From Gallionellales bacterium UBA7399 (GTDB taxonomy: Bacteria > Pseudomonadota > Gammaproteobacteria > Burkholderiales > Gallionellaceae): 9,197 nt of DNA. Shown here one piece after another: positions 1 to 7,261 of this stretch. Made by a program: the position numbers and the translations under genes. The stretch is taken from NCBI GenBank assembly GCA_002470125.1, contig DKNB01000034.1:1023-10219 (forward strand), in the 5' to 3' direction. Numbering within the stretch: the stretch's first letter is position 1; every line of letters begins with the position of its first letter. Under the pieces are notes generated by a model. That model worked only from the letters and a program-made list of their open reading frames with translations. It did no database searches and was not told the origin of the DNA.

Positions 1-488
1 ACCACCATGATGAGCTCACCCACCCCGGCTACCTTCGCCGGCAGTGCGTTCATTAGTACCGAAGACGGGTAGGCTGCTTTCCCTCCGGGTACATATAGAC
101 CAACTCGATCGAGAGGTGTGATTTGTTGGCCAAGCATGGTTCCATCTGGTTCGGTATAGCTCCACGAGGCTTGCAACTGTCTTTGGTGGTAAGTTGTAAT
201 ACGCTGCGCCGCTTGCTCTAAGGCGGTACGCTGTATTGTGGGCAAGCCCTCGAAGGCAATCCGTAATGCGGCAGCAGGTAGCTCTAGGGCGGCACTGTCG
301 TGCACATCCATACGATCAAAGCGTCGGGTGTAATCGAGTACGGCCTGGTCACCCTTCGTGCGCACATTTTCGAGGATGGCGGCAACTGTTATGTCTAGCT
401 GAGGATCTTGGGTTGATTCGAAGGCTCGCAGTTTATCCAGCTGCGCATTAAAATCTGGCTGTCTTGTAGAAAGCCGCTTTATTTTCAT
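1..488 (-). CDS. hisD: Histidinol dehydrogenase, N-terminal part (cut by window edge)
   Basis: HisD performs the last two steps of histidine synthesis, oxidising L-histidinol through histidinal to histidine with NAD+ and a zinc ion in the cytoplasm. The first 162 codons are present and the gene runs off the left edge. The family is recognised from the segment at residues 128-156 (VGLYVPGGKAAYPSSVLMNA and following ALPAKVAGV), the conserved N-terminal nucleotide-binding region, and from the upstream stretch NVRTKGDQAVLDYTRRFD (41-58). The zinc-binding and catalytic residues lie beyond the window. The ATG at 488-486 overlaps the hisG stop (TGA, 487-485) as ATGA, so the two are translationally coupled. 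Leucine codons include an unusual share of CTA (5 of 18 by hand count). What is seen and what is known of the family agree, so identity is nearly certain. Confidence 0.96.
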   Translation of the reverse strand, partial: MKIKRLSTRQPDFNAQLDKLRAFESTQDPQLDITVAAILENVRTKGDQAVLDYTRRFDRMDVHDSAALELPAAALRIAFEGLPTIQRTALEQAAQRITTYHQRQLQASWSYTEPDGTMLGQQITPLDRVGLYVPGGKAAYPSSVLMNALPAKVAGVGELIMV

Positions 489-1123
489 TGTATTACTGCC
501 AAAGAGAATGCGTCTAGCATGGGTTGAATAGTTTCGCGTTTAAGCTTAAGTGAGGCCTGGTTGACCACTAGGCGTGCAGAGATTGCGGAGATTTCCTCAA
601 CTGCCTTGAGATGATTGGCCTTGAGGGTGTTCCCGCTACTGACCAAGTCTACGATTGCATCTGACAGGCCAACCAGTGGCGCCAACTCCATTGATCCGTA
701 AAGCTTGATTAGATCTACATGCACGCCCTTGGCCGCAAAGTGTTCACGTGCAGTCTGCACGTACTTGGTCGCTACGCGTAAGCGCGCACCTTGGTGTACC
801 GCTGAATCATAATCAAAGTCGTCTCGCACCGCCACCATCATTCGACAACGTGCAATGTTTAGATCTAGGGGCTGATACAGCCCCGTGCCACCGTGCTCGT
901 CAAGCACGTCCTTGCCAGCAATTCCAAAATCAGCGGCCCCGTACTGCACGTAAGTTGGCACATCGGAGGCACGTACGATGATAAGACGGACGTCGGCGCG
1001 ATTGGTAGACAAGATCAACCTGCGCGAAGGTTCTGGTGCTTCCAGTGGGATCACGCCGGCAGCTCTTAGCAAAGGCAGGGTCTCCTCAAAGATGCGTCCC
1101 TTAGATAAGGCAATGGTAATCAT
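485..1123 (-). CDS. hisG: ATP phosphoribosyltransferase catalytic subunit, short form
   Basis: HisG condenses ATP with PRPP to phosphoribosyl-ATP, the first and feedback-controlled step of histidine synthesis. The protein is about 212 residues, the short form that lacks the C-terminal regulatory ACT-like domain and normally works in a hetero-octamer with HisZ; no hisZ is in this window. Recognition motifs are the N-terminal ALSKGRIFEETLPLL, the segment DVPTYVQYGAADFGIAGKDV, and the PRPP-binding loop GLSDAIVDLVSSGNTLKAN. Start choice: the frame opens at a GTG at 1132, but that GTG lies inside the Shine-Dalgarno sequence AAAGGTG (1136-1130), which is placed 6 nt before the ATG at 1123. I therefore take 1123; the longer form would add only three residues (MPH). 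The gene follows murA by 16 nt and overlaps hisD by ATGA, so it is mid-operon with no promoter of its own visible. Confidence 0.96.
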   Translation of the reverse strand: MITIALSKGRIFEETLPLLRAAGVIPLEAPEPSRRLILSTNRADVRLIIVRASDVPTYVQYGAADFGIAGKDVLDEHGGTGLYQPLDLNIARCRMMVAVRDDFDYDSAVHQGARLRVATKYVQTAREHFAAKGVHVDLIKLYGSMELAPLVGLSDAIVDLVSSGNTLKANHLKAVEEISAISARLVVNQASLKLKRETIQPMLDAFSLAVIQ

Positions 1124-1139
1124 GTGCGGCACCTTTCGT

Positions 1140-2390
1140 TTATTTGATACGGGATATGTTCGCCCCGAGTTGCGATAGCTTAACCTCTAGATGCTCGTAG
1201 CCGCGATCCAGATGATAGATGCGGTCGATGACAGTATCACCCTGTGCCATTAATCCGGCAATCACTAGGCAGGCAGACGCACGTAAATCCGTTGCCATGA
1301 CCGTCGCACCCTCTAGATGATCAACCCCGTGAATTACGGCAGTATTGCCCTCTACGTCAATTCGTGCGCCAAGACGACGTAATTCTTGCACATGCATGAA
1401 GCGATTTTCAAAAATAGTTTCCACGACCATCGCGCTGCCGTCCGCGATAGTGTTTAGCGTCATAAACTGCGCCTGCATGTCGGTTGGAAATGCAGGATAG
1501 GGTGCGGTTCGTATGCCCACAGATTTGGGCCGCCCATGCATGCTCAGACGAATGCTATCAGCATCACTCTGGATGCGTGCGCCAGCCTCGGTAAGCTTCC
1601 CCAGTACAGAGTCTAGAAGGCTTGCCTGCGTGTTGAGCAGCACAACCTGGCCACCCGTTGCTGCGGCCGCGACCAGGAAGGTGCCGCTCTCTATGCGGTC
1701 CGGTACGATGTGATGGGTTGCACCATGCAACCGCTGTACGCCGGTGATGGTGATGGTGTGGCCCCCGGCCCCCTTTATATTTGCGCCCATCTTGATCAGG
1801 CAGTCTGCCAGATCAACCACCTCTGGCTCACGCGCAGCGTTTTCTAGCACCGTCACCCCGTCCGCCAGCGTGGCTGCCATCATTAGGTTTTCGGTGCTGG
1901 TTACGCTGACGTTATCAAATAGGATGTGCGCACCTTTTAAACGCTTTGCTTGTGCATGGATGTAGCCATGCTCAATGAAGATTTCGGCGCCCATCGCCTG
2001 CAAACCCTTGATGTGAATGTCTACGGGGCGTGAGCCAATGGCACACCCTCCGGGTAGCGATACGCGTGCTTCACCGAGACGCGCCACCAGTGGACCAAGC
2101 ACGAGTATTGCGGCGCGCATGGTTTTTACCATGTCATAGGGCGCCTCTGATTTGTCGAGGTGCGCACCACTCAGGGATACCTCCTCGCCTCGCACGGATG
2201 TTTTTACGCCCATGTGCTCTAACAGTTTGCGCATGGTCGTGACGTCCTGCAGGTCTGGCATATTGCCTAACTGCAGGACGTCATTTGTTAGTAGGCTGGC
2301 GCACATGATGGGCAGTGCCGCATTTTTGGCACCCGAGATGCGCACCTCGCCGCGCAATGGGGTCCCGCCTCGTACGGTTAATTTTTGCAT
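1140..2390 (-). CDS. murA: UDP-N-acetylglucosamine 1-carboxyvinyltransferase
   Basis: MurA transfers enolpyruvate from PEP to UDP-GlcNAc in the cytoplasm, the first committed step of peptidoglycan synthesis and the target of fosfomycin. At 416 residues it is full length. Key residues are visible: K22-N23 in SGAKNAALPI, the active-site cysteine C116 in SLPGGCAIGSRPVDIH (a Cys form, so the fosfomycin-sensitive type by family knowledge), D304 in FPTDMQAQFM, and R396 in DRGYEHLE. The two-lobed inside-out alpha/beta barrel is implied by the repeated GA.I.G/G..V segments. The ATG at 2390 has a modest AGG ribosome-binding site about 8 nt upstream, just after a run of eight T on the coding strand. 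It sits 138 nt downstream of the ABC permease and 16 nt upstream of hisG. A perfect 13-bp inverted repeat lies in codons about 36-50 (see repeat entry). Confidence 0.98.
   Translation of the reverse strand: MQKLTVRGGTPLRGEVRISGAKNAALPIMCASLLTNDVLQLGNMPDLQDVTTMRKLLEHMGVKTSVRGEEVSLSGAHLDKSEAPYDMVKTMRAAILVLGPLVARLGEARVSLPGGCAIGSRPVDIHIKGLQAMGAEIFIEHGYIHAQAKRLKGAHILFDNVSVTSTENLMMAATLADGVTVLENAAREPEVVDLADCLIKMGANIKGAGGHTITITGVQRLHGATHHIVPDRIESGTFLVAAAATGGQVVLLNTQASLLDSVLGKLTEAGARIQSDADSIRLSMHGRPKSVGIRTAPYPAFPTDMQAQFMTLNTIADGSAMVVETIFENRFMHVQELRRLGARIDVEGNTAVIHGVDHLEGATVMATDLRASACLVIAGLMAQGDTVIDRIYHLDRGYEHLEVKLSQLGANISRIK
2240..2283 (-). repeat. Perfect 13-bp inverted repeat within murA
   Basis: The arms are 2240-2252 and 2271-2283, exact reverse complements, with an 18-nt spacer. 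On the coding strand the arms read TGACGTCCTGCAG and CTGCAGGACGTCA, i.e. the palindromic hexamers GACGTC and CTGCAG in swapped order. The spacer itself can pair GGCA with TGCC around a 3-nt loop, so the murA mRNA could fold into a long hairpin with one internal loop. It encodes DVLQ...LQDV at about residues 37-50. No T-run follows, so it is not a rho-independent terminator. Function is unknown. Confidence 0.85.
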
Positions 2391-2528
2391 ATGGGCGACC
2401 TAAAAAAAATTAATTCCATGTTTGCCCTCACATTGGCTGTGCTTTAATAAATTTATTCTGATCGATCCAAGGCTCCAGTCGTTGGCCACATGCGCCTGGC
2501 AAGCGATTAAGCGCCCTATTGTCTGTGG
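2391..2528. other. Intergenic gap between ABC permease and murA; no gene seen
   Basis: This 138-nt gap is the only sizeable break in the minus-strand gene run. It is too short for a BolA-family gene (about 240 nt), which I would expect here in related genomes. One minus-strand frame stays open from the permease stop to just before murA, but it has no ATG and matches no family I recognise. The gap holds a perfect 12-bp AT palindrome, AATAAATTTATT (2446-2457), and an eight-A tract (2402-2409). A weak promoter-like pair on the minus strand (TTGGAT, 15 nt, TATTAA) overlaps the palindrome and could give murA independent expression, but the match is poor. Confidence 0.6.
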
Positions 2529-3284
2529 TCAGTGTCGTAATTTATACCCAGACTTTAGTAGCCTCAGGGAGAGCAGCGTTATGCCCAGCATGCATCCGCT
2601 TACAATCATCAAGCTTGTCCATGGCGAGATATCGGATACGCCAAAAAATCCATAACGAAAGCCATCTATCATATAAAAAAATGGGTTAAAGCGCGATAGC
2701 ATCTGCCAAAATGGTGGCAACGAATGGATGGAATAAAATATCCCAGACAAAAAGGTGAGCGGCATAATAATAAAATTTTGGAATCCGGCGAGCTGATCGA
2801 ATTTTTCTGCCCACAGTCCGGCCACAACGCCCAGCGAACTGAGCATTGCACTGCCAAGAACGGCGAACAATATAATCCACATGGGAAATTGTAGTGGCGG
2901 CTGCACAAACCATAGTGCAGCCATATATACACCCACACCAACCACTAGGCCGCGCAGCATGGAGGCGAGCACATATGCTGCAAAAAATTCCCAATAGGCA
3001 ATCGGTGCCAGCAACACAAACACAATGTTGCCGGTGATTTTGGATTGGATCAGGCTGGAAGAGCTGTTGGCAAATGCGTTCTGTAGTACAGACATCATTG
3101 CCAATCCTGGTACAAGAAAGGCTGTGTAATGTACCCCGGGGTACACCTCGATATGTTGTGATAGCACGTGTGAAAAAATCAACAGGTAGAGCAGAGCAGT
3201 CAACACTGGCGCCAGTAGGGTTTGGAATCCCACTTTCCACACGCGGAACATTTCCTTGTGGAGCAGACTATAAAAGCTTGGCAT
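2529..3284 (-). CDS. ABC-2 type exporter permease, YadH-like
   Basis: This is the membrane subunit of an inner-membrane ABC exporter of unknown substrate, partner of the ATPase encoded immediately upstream. It has 251 residues, normal for the family, with about six hydrophobic segments (roughly residues 21-40, 56-77, 100-126, 135-160, 170-190 and 222-243). The ABC-2 signature region PLTFLSGIFY (175-184) followed by NPFFYMIDGFRYGFFG (200-215) is the YadH/DrrB-like pattern. The start at ATG 3284 is preceded by a strong Shine-Dalgarno GGGAG with 6-nt spacing, and lies 17 nt inside the end of the ATPase gene. Co-transcription with mlaFEDCB suggests, but does not show, a role in envelope lipid or polysaccharide export. 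The homologue in E. coli is yadH; I leave the symbol empty because orthology cannot be proven here. Confidence 0.93.
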   Translation of the reverse strand: MPSFYSLLHKEMFRVWKVGFQTLLAPVLTALLYLLIFSHVLSQHIEVYPGVHYTAFLVPGLAMMSVLQNAFANSSSSLIQSKITGNIVFVLLAPIAYWEFFAAYVLASMLRGLVVGVGVYMAALWFVQPPLQFPMWIILFAVLGSAMLSSLGVVAGLWAEKFDQLAGFQNFIIMPLTFLSGIFYSIHSLPPFWQMLSRFNPFFYMIDGFRYGFFGVSDISPWTSLMIVSGCMLGITLLSLRLLKSGYKLRH

Positions 3285-4197
3285 GCTTGACTCCCGATGA
3301 TGTGCGCCCTACCAAGGATAGAAACACCTCCTCTAGGTCGGGCTGCTGTAGACTCATCTCTTGTATGGCAACGCCAGCTACGCGTAACTCGGCCAGCACT
3401 AGCTCTAATGCATGGTACGAGGACAGCGTTAACAGGTGGCTCCCCTCTGTTTGTTTGACGACCTGCTTTAGTAGTGTGTCAGGCAGAGAACCAGCAAGCT
3501 TGAGCCAGACACGATAACCAGTTAGGTTGGCGAGTAGATTTTGTGTGCTGTCTAGCGCCACAATCTGTCCACACTTTAGCATGGCAATGCGAGTGCACAG
3601 AGCCTCCGCCTCTTCCAAGTAATGTGTGGTTAGCAGGACGGTGTGCCCATCGCGATTTAGTTGCTGAATAAAACGCCACAGGGACTGTCGTAGCTCGACA
3701 TCCACGCCAGCGGTTGGCTCGTCCAGTACGATGACGGGTGGTTTGTGCACCAGCGCCTGTGCTACCAAAACACGACGCTTCATGCCGCCCGATAGGCGGC
3801 GCATGTTGGTGTTGGCTTTGGCGGTGAGGTCTAGGTGATGCATGACCTCGTCAATCCAGGCATCGTTGTGACGTAGACCAAAAAATCCGGACTGCAGACG
3901 CAGGGTTTCGCGTACTGTAAAGAATGGATCGAATACTAATTCCTGGGGCACCATCCCTAACAAGCGACGACTGGCACGATACTCCTTGACCACGTCGTGC
4001 CCCAGTACAGACAGTCTCCCACCGTCGGGCAATGCAAGTCCAGCCAATAGGTTGATCAGGGTGGTCTTGCCTGCACCGTTGGGACCCAGTAAGCCAAAGA
4101 ATTCACCCTGCTCGATGCGTAGACTCACGCCGTCTAGCGCCTTGATTGCCCCGTAGTGTTTGCGCGCTTGGTGTACTTCAATTGCGGGGTGTATCAA
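3268..4197 (-). CDS. ABC exporter ATP-binding subunit, YadG-like
   Basis: This cytoplasmic ATPase powers the adjacent ABC-2 permease. The nucleotide-binding domain is complete: Walker A GPNGAGKT (38-45), Q-loop Q85 in GMVPQE, signature LSGGMKRR (135-142), Walker B VIVLDEP (155-161) and switch histidine H192. The 309-residue length, with about 100 residues after the ATPase core, fits the YadG/CcmA-type exporter group. The frame opens with TTG at 4197, which overlaps the mlaB stop (TGA, 4196-4194) as TTGA; the first beta strand (IEVHQARKHYG) begins at residue 6, so a later start would damage the domain. No clear ribosome-binding site is seen, which fits translation by coupling from mlaB. The 3' end overlaps the permease gene by 17 nt. 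Confidence 0.94.
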   Translation of the reverse strand: MIHPAIEVHQARKHYGAIKALDGVSLRIEQGEFFGLLGPNGAGKTTLINLLAGLALPDGGRLSVLGHDVVKEYRASRRLLGMVPQELVFDPFFTVRETLRLQSGFFGLRHNDAWIDEVMHHLDLTAKANTNMRRLSGGMKRRVLVAQALVHKPPVIVLDEPTAGVDVELRQSLWRFIQQLNRDGHTVLLTTHYLEEAEALCTRIAMLKCGQIVALDSTQNLLANLTGYRVWLKLAGSLPDTLLKQVVKQTEGSHLLTLSSYHALELVLAELRVAGVAIQEMSLQQPDLEEVFLSLVGRTSSGVKHAKLL

Positions 4198-4511
4198 GTT
4201 AGATGATTAATGGGTTGTGTGTGGTCGTTGCCACACAGTGGCAACATATCTACAACGCCATACAGGCGAGCCAGGCTCAGTAGATTTTTGGGGGTATTGG
4301 CAAAACATAACTTTATGTGATCACGCTGTGCCTCACGCAACCAAACGAGTAACAGACTGACCGCAGCGGAGTCTACCACCTCGATATTTCCCAAGTCGAT
4401 TACCAGCGGCGTGTCATTAACTGGGAGCAGCTTAGCTTTAAATAGGGCTGCAGCCGTCTCAATGGTTAGGCGGCTCGGTATATTTACAGGAGTGCCGTTG
4501 AGACTAATCAC
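4194..4511 (-). CDS. mlaB: STAS-domain subunit of the Mla lipid transporter
   Basis: MlaB is the small cytoplasmic STAS protein that binds MlaF and is needed for assembly and activity of the MlaFEDB complex. The product is 105 residues, the usual size. The STAS hallmark is LVIDLGNIEVVDSAAVSLLL (36-55), with D47-S48 at the loop where other MlaB and anti-sigma-antagonist proteins carry a Ser or Thr. The start is GTG at 4511, overlapping the mlaC stop as GTGA; the end overlaps the next ATPase start as TTGA. Sequence similarity in STAS domains is weak, so assignment relies heavily on position directly after mlaC, which is typical. Confidence 0.9.
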   Translation of the reverse strand: MISLNGTPVNIPSRLTIETAAALFKAKLLPVNDTPLVIDLGNIEVVDSAAVSLLLVWLREAQRDHIKLCFANTPKNLLSLARLYGVVDMLPLCGNDHTQPINHLT

Positions 4512-5149
4512 TTGGCCACACTCTTGGCCATGGCTGCGCTAGTTGCAGCCTGATTTTTTTCGACGAGCGCCTTGATGAGACCATCGATGCCGTCCTTTTG
4601 GATTTGTTCGGCAAAGGTGCTGCGATAATTGGTTACCATGCTTACGCCCTCAATGGACAGATCATATACCTTCCAGCCATCGGCAGTCTTTTCCATGTCA
4701 TAGTTGACAGATATTGGGGGCTTCCCTTTGTGTTCAATGAGTGTTTTGATGGTTATGTCGGTGGCGTCGACAGCCATCTTGGCCGGCTTCACATTTACCG
4801 CTTGATCGCGATAGGCGGTGAAGGCGGCGGTGTAGGTGCGCACCAATAAATTGCGAAACTCTATTTCTAAAGTTTTTTTCTGTTCGGGTGTTGCGGTGCG
4901 CCAACCCCTGCCAATCGCGAGCCTGGTCATGTGAGTGAAATTAAAATGTGGCAGGACTTTGGAGTCGACCAATTCGATAACCTTCTTCTGGTTGCCGCTC
5001 TGGATGTCTTTGTCTTGCTTTACGATGGCCAACACTTCTTCCACCGTGTTTCTTATGAGTGTCTCTGGTTCGGAAGTGCTGGCCTGCACGCTTGACGAAA
5101 TTAACATCAGTAATGCTGCTGTCCACGCTATGGTTTTATGTGTGCGCAT
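4508..5149 (-). CDS. mlaC: Periplasmic phospholipid-binding protein MlaC
   Basis: MlaC carries phospholipid across the periplasm between the outer-membrane MlaA-porin complex and the inner-membrane MlaFEDB complex. The 213-residue product begins with a classical signal peptide: basic n-region (MRTHK), hydrophobic core (about 7-19) and a likely signal-peptidase I site after VQA at residue 23. The mature part has the family pattern: LPHFNFTHMTRLAIGRGWR (about 66-84) and the C-terminal region VNYDMEKTADGWKVYDLSIE leading to MVTNYRSTFAEQI. The start ATG at 5149 is 9 nt after the mlaD stop and has no good Shine-Dalgarno. In many Burkholderiales mlaA (vacJ) sits between mlaD and mlaC; here there is no room for it. 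Confidence 0.95.
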   Translation of the reverse strand: MRTHKTIAWTAALLMLISSSVQASTSEPETLIRNTVEEVLAIVKQDKDIQSGNQKKVIELVDSKVLPHFNFTHMTRLAIGRGWRTATPEQKKTLEIEFRNLLVRTYTAAFTAYRDQAVNVKPAKMAVDATDITIKTLIEHKGKPPISVNYDMEKTADGWKVYDLSIEGVSMVTNYRSTFAEQIQKDGIDGLIKALVEKNQAATSAAMAKSVAK

Positions 5150-5158
5150 GTTTGTAGT

Positions 5159-5632
5159 TTATTTGGCTGGTTGTTTTGGTTCGTCAGCCTTGCTGTATAA
5201 GAACTTGCCGATCAGGTCTTCCATTACTAGCGCCGACTGCGTTTTCTTGATTTCATCGCCAGCCTTGAGAAGCTCTGTGTCGCCACCCGGAATCATGCCA
5301 ATGTACTGCTCACCCAGCAATCCTGAGGTCAAGATGTTGGCGAACGTATCCTTTGGGAAATGGTATCGCTTGTCTATGTTCATGGTTACCTTGGCCTCAT
5401 AGCGTTCCGGGTCTAGACTAATCATGGCAACTCGTCCAATTAATACGCCAGAGCTTTTGATAGACGCTTGAGATTTAAGTCCGCCGATATTCGAAAAATA
5501 AGCCTGCAGTTGATAGGTTTCTGACATGTTGTAGCTGCTCAGGTTGCCCACCTTCAGTGCCAACACGGACAGCGCTGCCAACCCAGCCACGACGAATATG
5601 CCAACCCATAAATCTAGTGCGGTACGATCCAT
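5159..5632 (-). CDS. mlaD: Mla transporter MCE-domain subunit
   Basis: MlaD is anchored in the inner membrane by one N-terminal helix and forms a hexameric MCE ring in the periplasm that channels lipid between MlaE and MlaC. The 157-residue product has a membrane segment at about residues 9-27, followed by one MCE domain (about 37-117): FSNIGGLKSQASIKSSGVLI (46-65) and the conserved TSGLLGEQYIGMIPGG (102-117). A short charged tail ends in EPKQPAK. The ATG at 5632 is 1 nt after the mlaE stop and has a strong AGGGAG ribosome-binding site 6 nt upstream, within the end of mlaE. This is a short single-MCE form, as expected for MlaD rather than PqiB or YebT. Confidence 0.96.
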   Translation of the reverse strand: MDRTALDLWVGIFVVAGLAALSVLALKVGNLSSYNMSETYQLQAYFSNIGGLKSQASIKSSGVLIGRVAMISLDPERYEAKVTMNIDKRYHFPKDTFANILTSGLLGEQYIGMIPGGDTELLKAGDEIKKTQSALVMEDLIGKFLYSKADEPKQPAK

Positions 5633-5633
5633 A

Positions 5634-6425
5634 TTAATCTCCCTGAAACATAAATGCGGTCAACATAAAATCTAAAATTAGAATCGCCAGTGATGACTGG
5701 ACCACGGTGCGGGTAGTTGCACCCGACACCCCCTCCGCGGTTGGGGGTGCGTCGTAGCCTTCAAATAGTGCGATGGCGGTCACGGCCACCCCAAATACGA
5801 CGCTTTTGATCACGCCATTTAGTATGTCGTGTTGAAAGTCCACGGCCGCTTGCATTTGTGACCAGAATGAACCTTGGTCTACGCCGATCAGCACTACGCC
5901 AACCACGTACCCACCAAACACCCCCATGGCGGAAAATAACGCTGATAAAAGTGGCATGGAAATTACCCCGGCCCAAAAGCGAGGCCCAACCACCCGCGCT
6001 ATGGGATTGATCGCCATCATCTCCATCGCTGAAATTTGTTCGGTGGCCTTCATGAGTCCAATTTCTGCTGTCATGGCGGAGCCGGCACGACTTGCGAATA
6101 GCAGGGCGGCCAGTACGGGACCAAGTTCGCGTACTAAGCTCAATGCCACAAGTGACCCCAGCGCGGATTCAGAACCGTACCGCTTGAGTGTTTCGTAACC
6201 TTGCAGCCCTAGCACCATACCAACAAACATGCCGGCCACTAAGATAATAATGAGCGACATTACCCCACTGGAAAAAAGTTCCTTAACGGTCAGGCGGAAG
6301 CGTTGGAAGCTGGTTCCAGAATAAAGTAGGATCAGAAAGAAGAAGCGGGCGGCATACCCAGTCCGCCACACGGCATCAACAACATGGTGTCCTATGGATC
6401 TTAGTTTTTTAGTGAGGCCAATCAT
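5634..6425 (-). CDS. mlaE: Mla transporter permease
   Basis: MlaE is the inner-membrane permease of MlaFEDB, a dimer that opens a lipid cavity toward the MlaD ring. The product has 263 residues. An N-terminal amphipathic region precedes about five hydrophobic segments. The family signature runs from ELGPVLAALLFASRAGSAMT (100-119) through AEIGLMKATEQISAMEMMA, the coupling-helix region contacting MlaF, and the C-terminal GYDAPPTAEGVSGATTRTVV (223-242) is also conserved. The ATG at 6425 follows the mlaF stop (TAG) with no gap, so MlaF and MlaE production is closely linked. Nothing is truncated or unusual. Confidence 0.97.
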   Translation of the reverse strand: MIGLTKKLRSIGHHVVDAVWRTGYAARFFFLILLYSGTSFQRFRLTVKELFSSGVMSLIIILVAGMFVGMVLGLQGYETLKRYGSESALGSLVALSLVRELGPVLAALLFASRAGSAMTAEIGLMKATEQISAMEMMAINPIARVVGPRFWAGVISMPLLSALFSAMGVFGGYVVGVVLIGVDQGSFWSQMQAAVDFQHDILNGVIKSVVFGVAVTAIALFEGYDAPPTAEGVSGATTRTVVQSSLAILILDFMLTAFMFQGD

Positions 6426-7229
6426 CTAGGTTCGCAGGCCTAAGTCTTGTTGGTAATTCCCGCCGGGGTAATGGAAGGGAACCGGTCCATCCATTTCGCC
6501 GTGCACAAATTGATGCACGAATGGTTTGCTGGAAGATCTAATTTCATCGGGCGCACCCTCTGCAACAATTACCCCATCAGCAATAAAATAAATGTAGTCG
6601 ACAATCTTGAGTGATTCCTGTACGTCGTGTGTAACCACTATCGAGGTTGCGCCCAGCGCATCGTTTAGGCGACGAATAAGGTTTCCTACTACCGTAAGGG
6701 AGATGGGATCTAGCCCAGCAAAGGGCTCGTCATACATGATTAGCATCGGGTCTAATGCTACGGCACGCGCCAGCGCTACGCGTCGCGCCATGCCACCCGA
6801 TAGCTCGGCGGGCATTAAATGGTGTGTGCCATGCAGGCCTACCGCGTGTAACTTCATGAGCACTAGGTCGCGAATAATTTCCTCGGGGAGGTCGGTGTGC
6901 TCACGCATTTGGAACGCCACATTATCGTACACTGACATGTCGGTGAATAGTGCGCCAAATTGAAACAGCATGCCCATTTTGCGACGCATGAGATACAGTT
7001 TGTTGTGGTCGAGCTCGTGTATCACTTGGCCGTCAACCTTGACTTGGCCGCTGCTCGGTCTTAGGGCCCCCCCGATGAGTCGTAGTAGGGTGGTCTTTCC
7101 GCAACCGCTGCCACCCATAACCGCGATCACCTTTCCTTTGGGGAGGCTAAGGTTGACACCCTTTAATATGGGGCGGTTGCCGTAGGCAAAGTTGACGTTC
7201 TGAATTTCGACCAGCGCTTGGGGTGGCAC
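6426..7229 (-). CDS. mlaF: Mla transporter ATP-binding subunit
   Basis: MlaF is the ATPase that drives phospholipid movement through MlaE/MlaD. The 267-residue product contains Walker A GGSGCGKT (39-46), Q-loop Q90, signature LSGGMARR (143-150), Walker B LIMYDEP (163-169) and switch H201. The C-terminal tail QFVHGEMDGPVPFHYPG is the MlaF-type extension that in E. coli contacts MlaB. The start is GTG at 7229: an in-frame TAA lies two codons upstream, and AAGG is 9 nt before it. An ATG at 7233, 4 nt upstream and out of frame, sits at an equally good distance from the same AAGG. As first gene of the operon it is preceded by a sigma70-like promoter at 7262-7290. Confidence 0.97.
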   Translation of the reverse strand: MPPQALVEIQNVNFAYGNRPILKGVNLSLPKGKVIAVMGGSGCGKTTLLRLIGGALRPSSGQVKVDGQVIHELDHNKLYLMRRKMGMLFQFGALFTDMSVYDNVAFQMREHTDLPEEIIRDLVLMKLHAVGLHGTHHLMPAELSGGMARRVALARAVALDPMLIMYDEPFAGLDPISLTVVGNLIRRLNDALGATSIVVTHDVQESLKIVDYIYFIADGVIVAEGAPDEIRSSSKPFVHQFVHGEMDGPVPFHYPGGNYQQDLGLRT

Positions 7230-7261
7230 GCATTAATACCTTGATTGTTCAATAGATGGCC

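Noticed and set aside
2422..2655. Plus-strand 77-codon frame across the permease-murA gap
   Set aside because: It overlaps the permease gene antisense for more than half its length and shows no motif or ribosome-binding site.
5727..5749. 7-bp GC-rich inverted repeat (CACCCCC/GGGGGTG) in mlaE
   Set aside because: It is explained by codons of the conserved PPTAEGVSG segment, and no T-run follows, so it is not a terminator.
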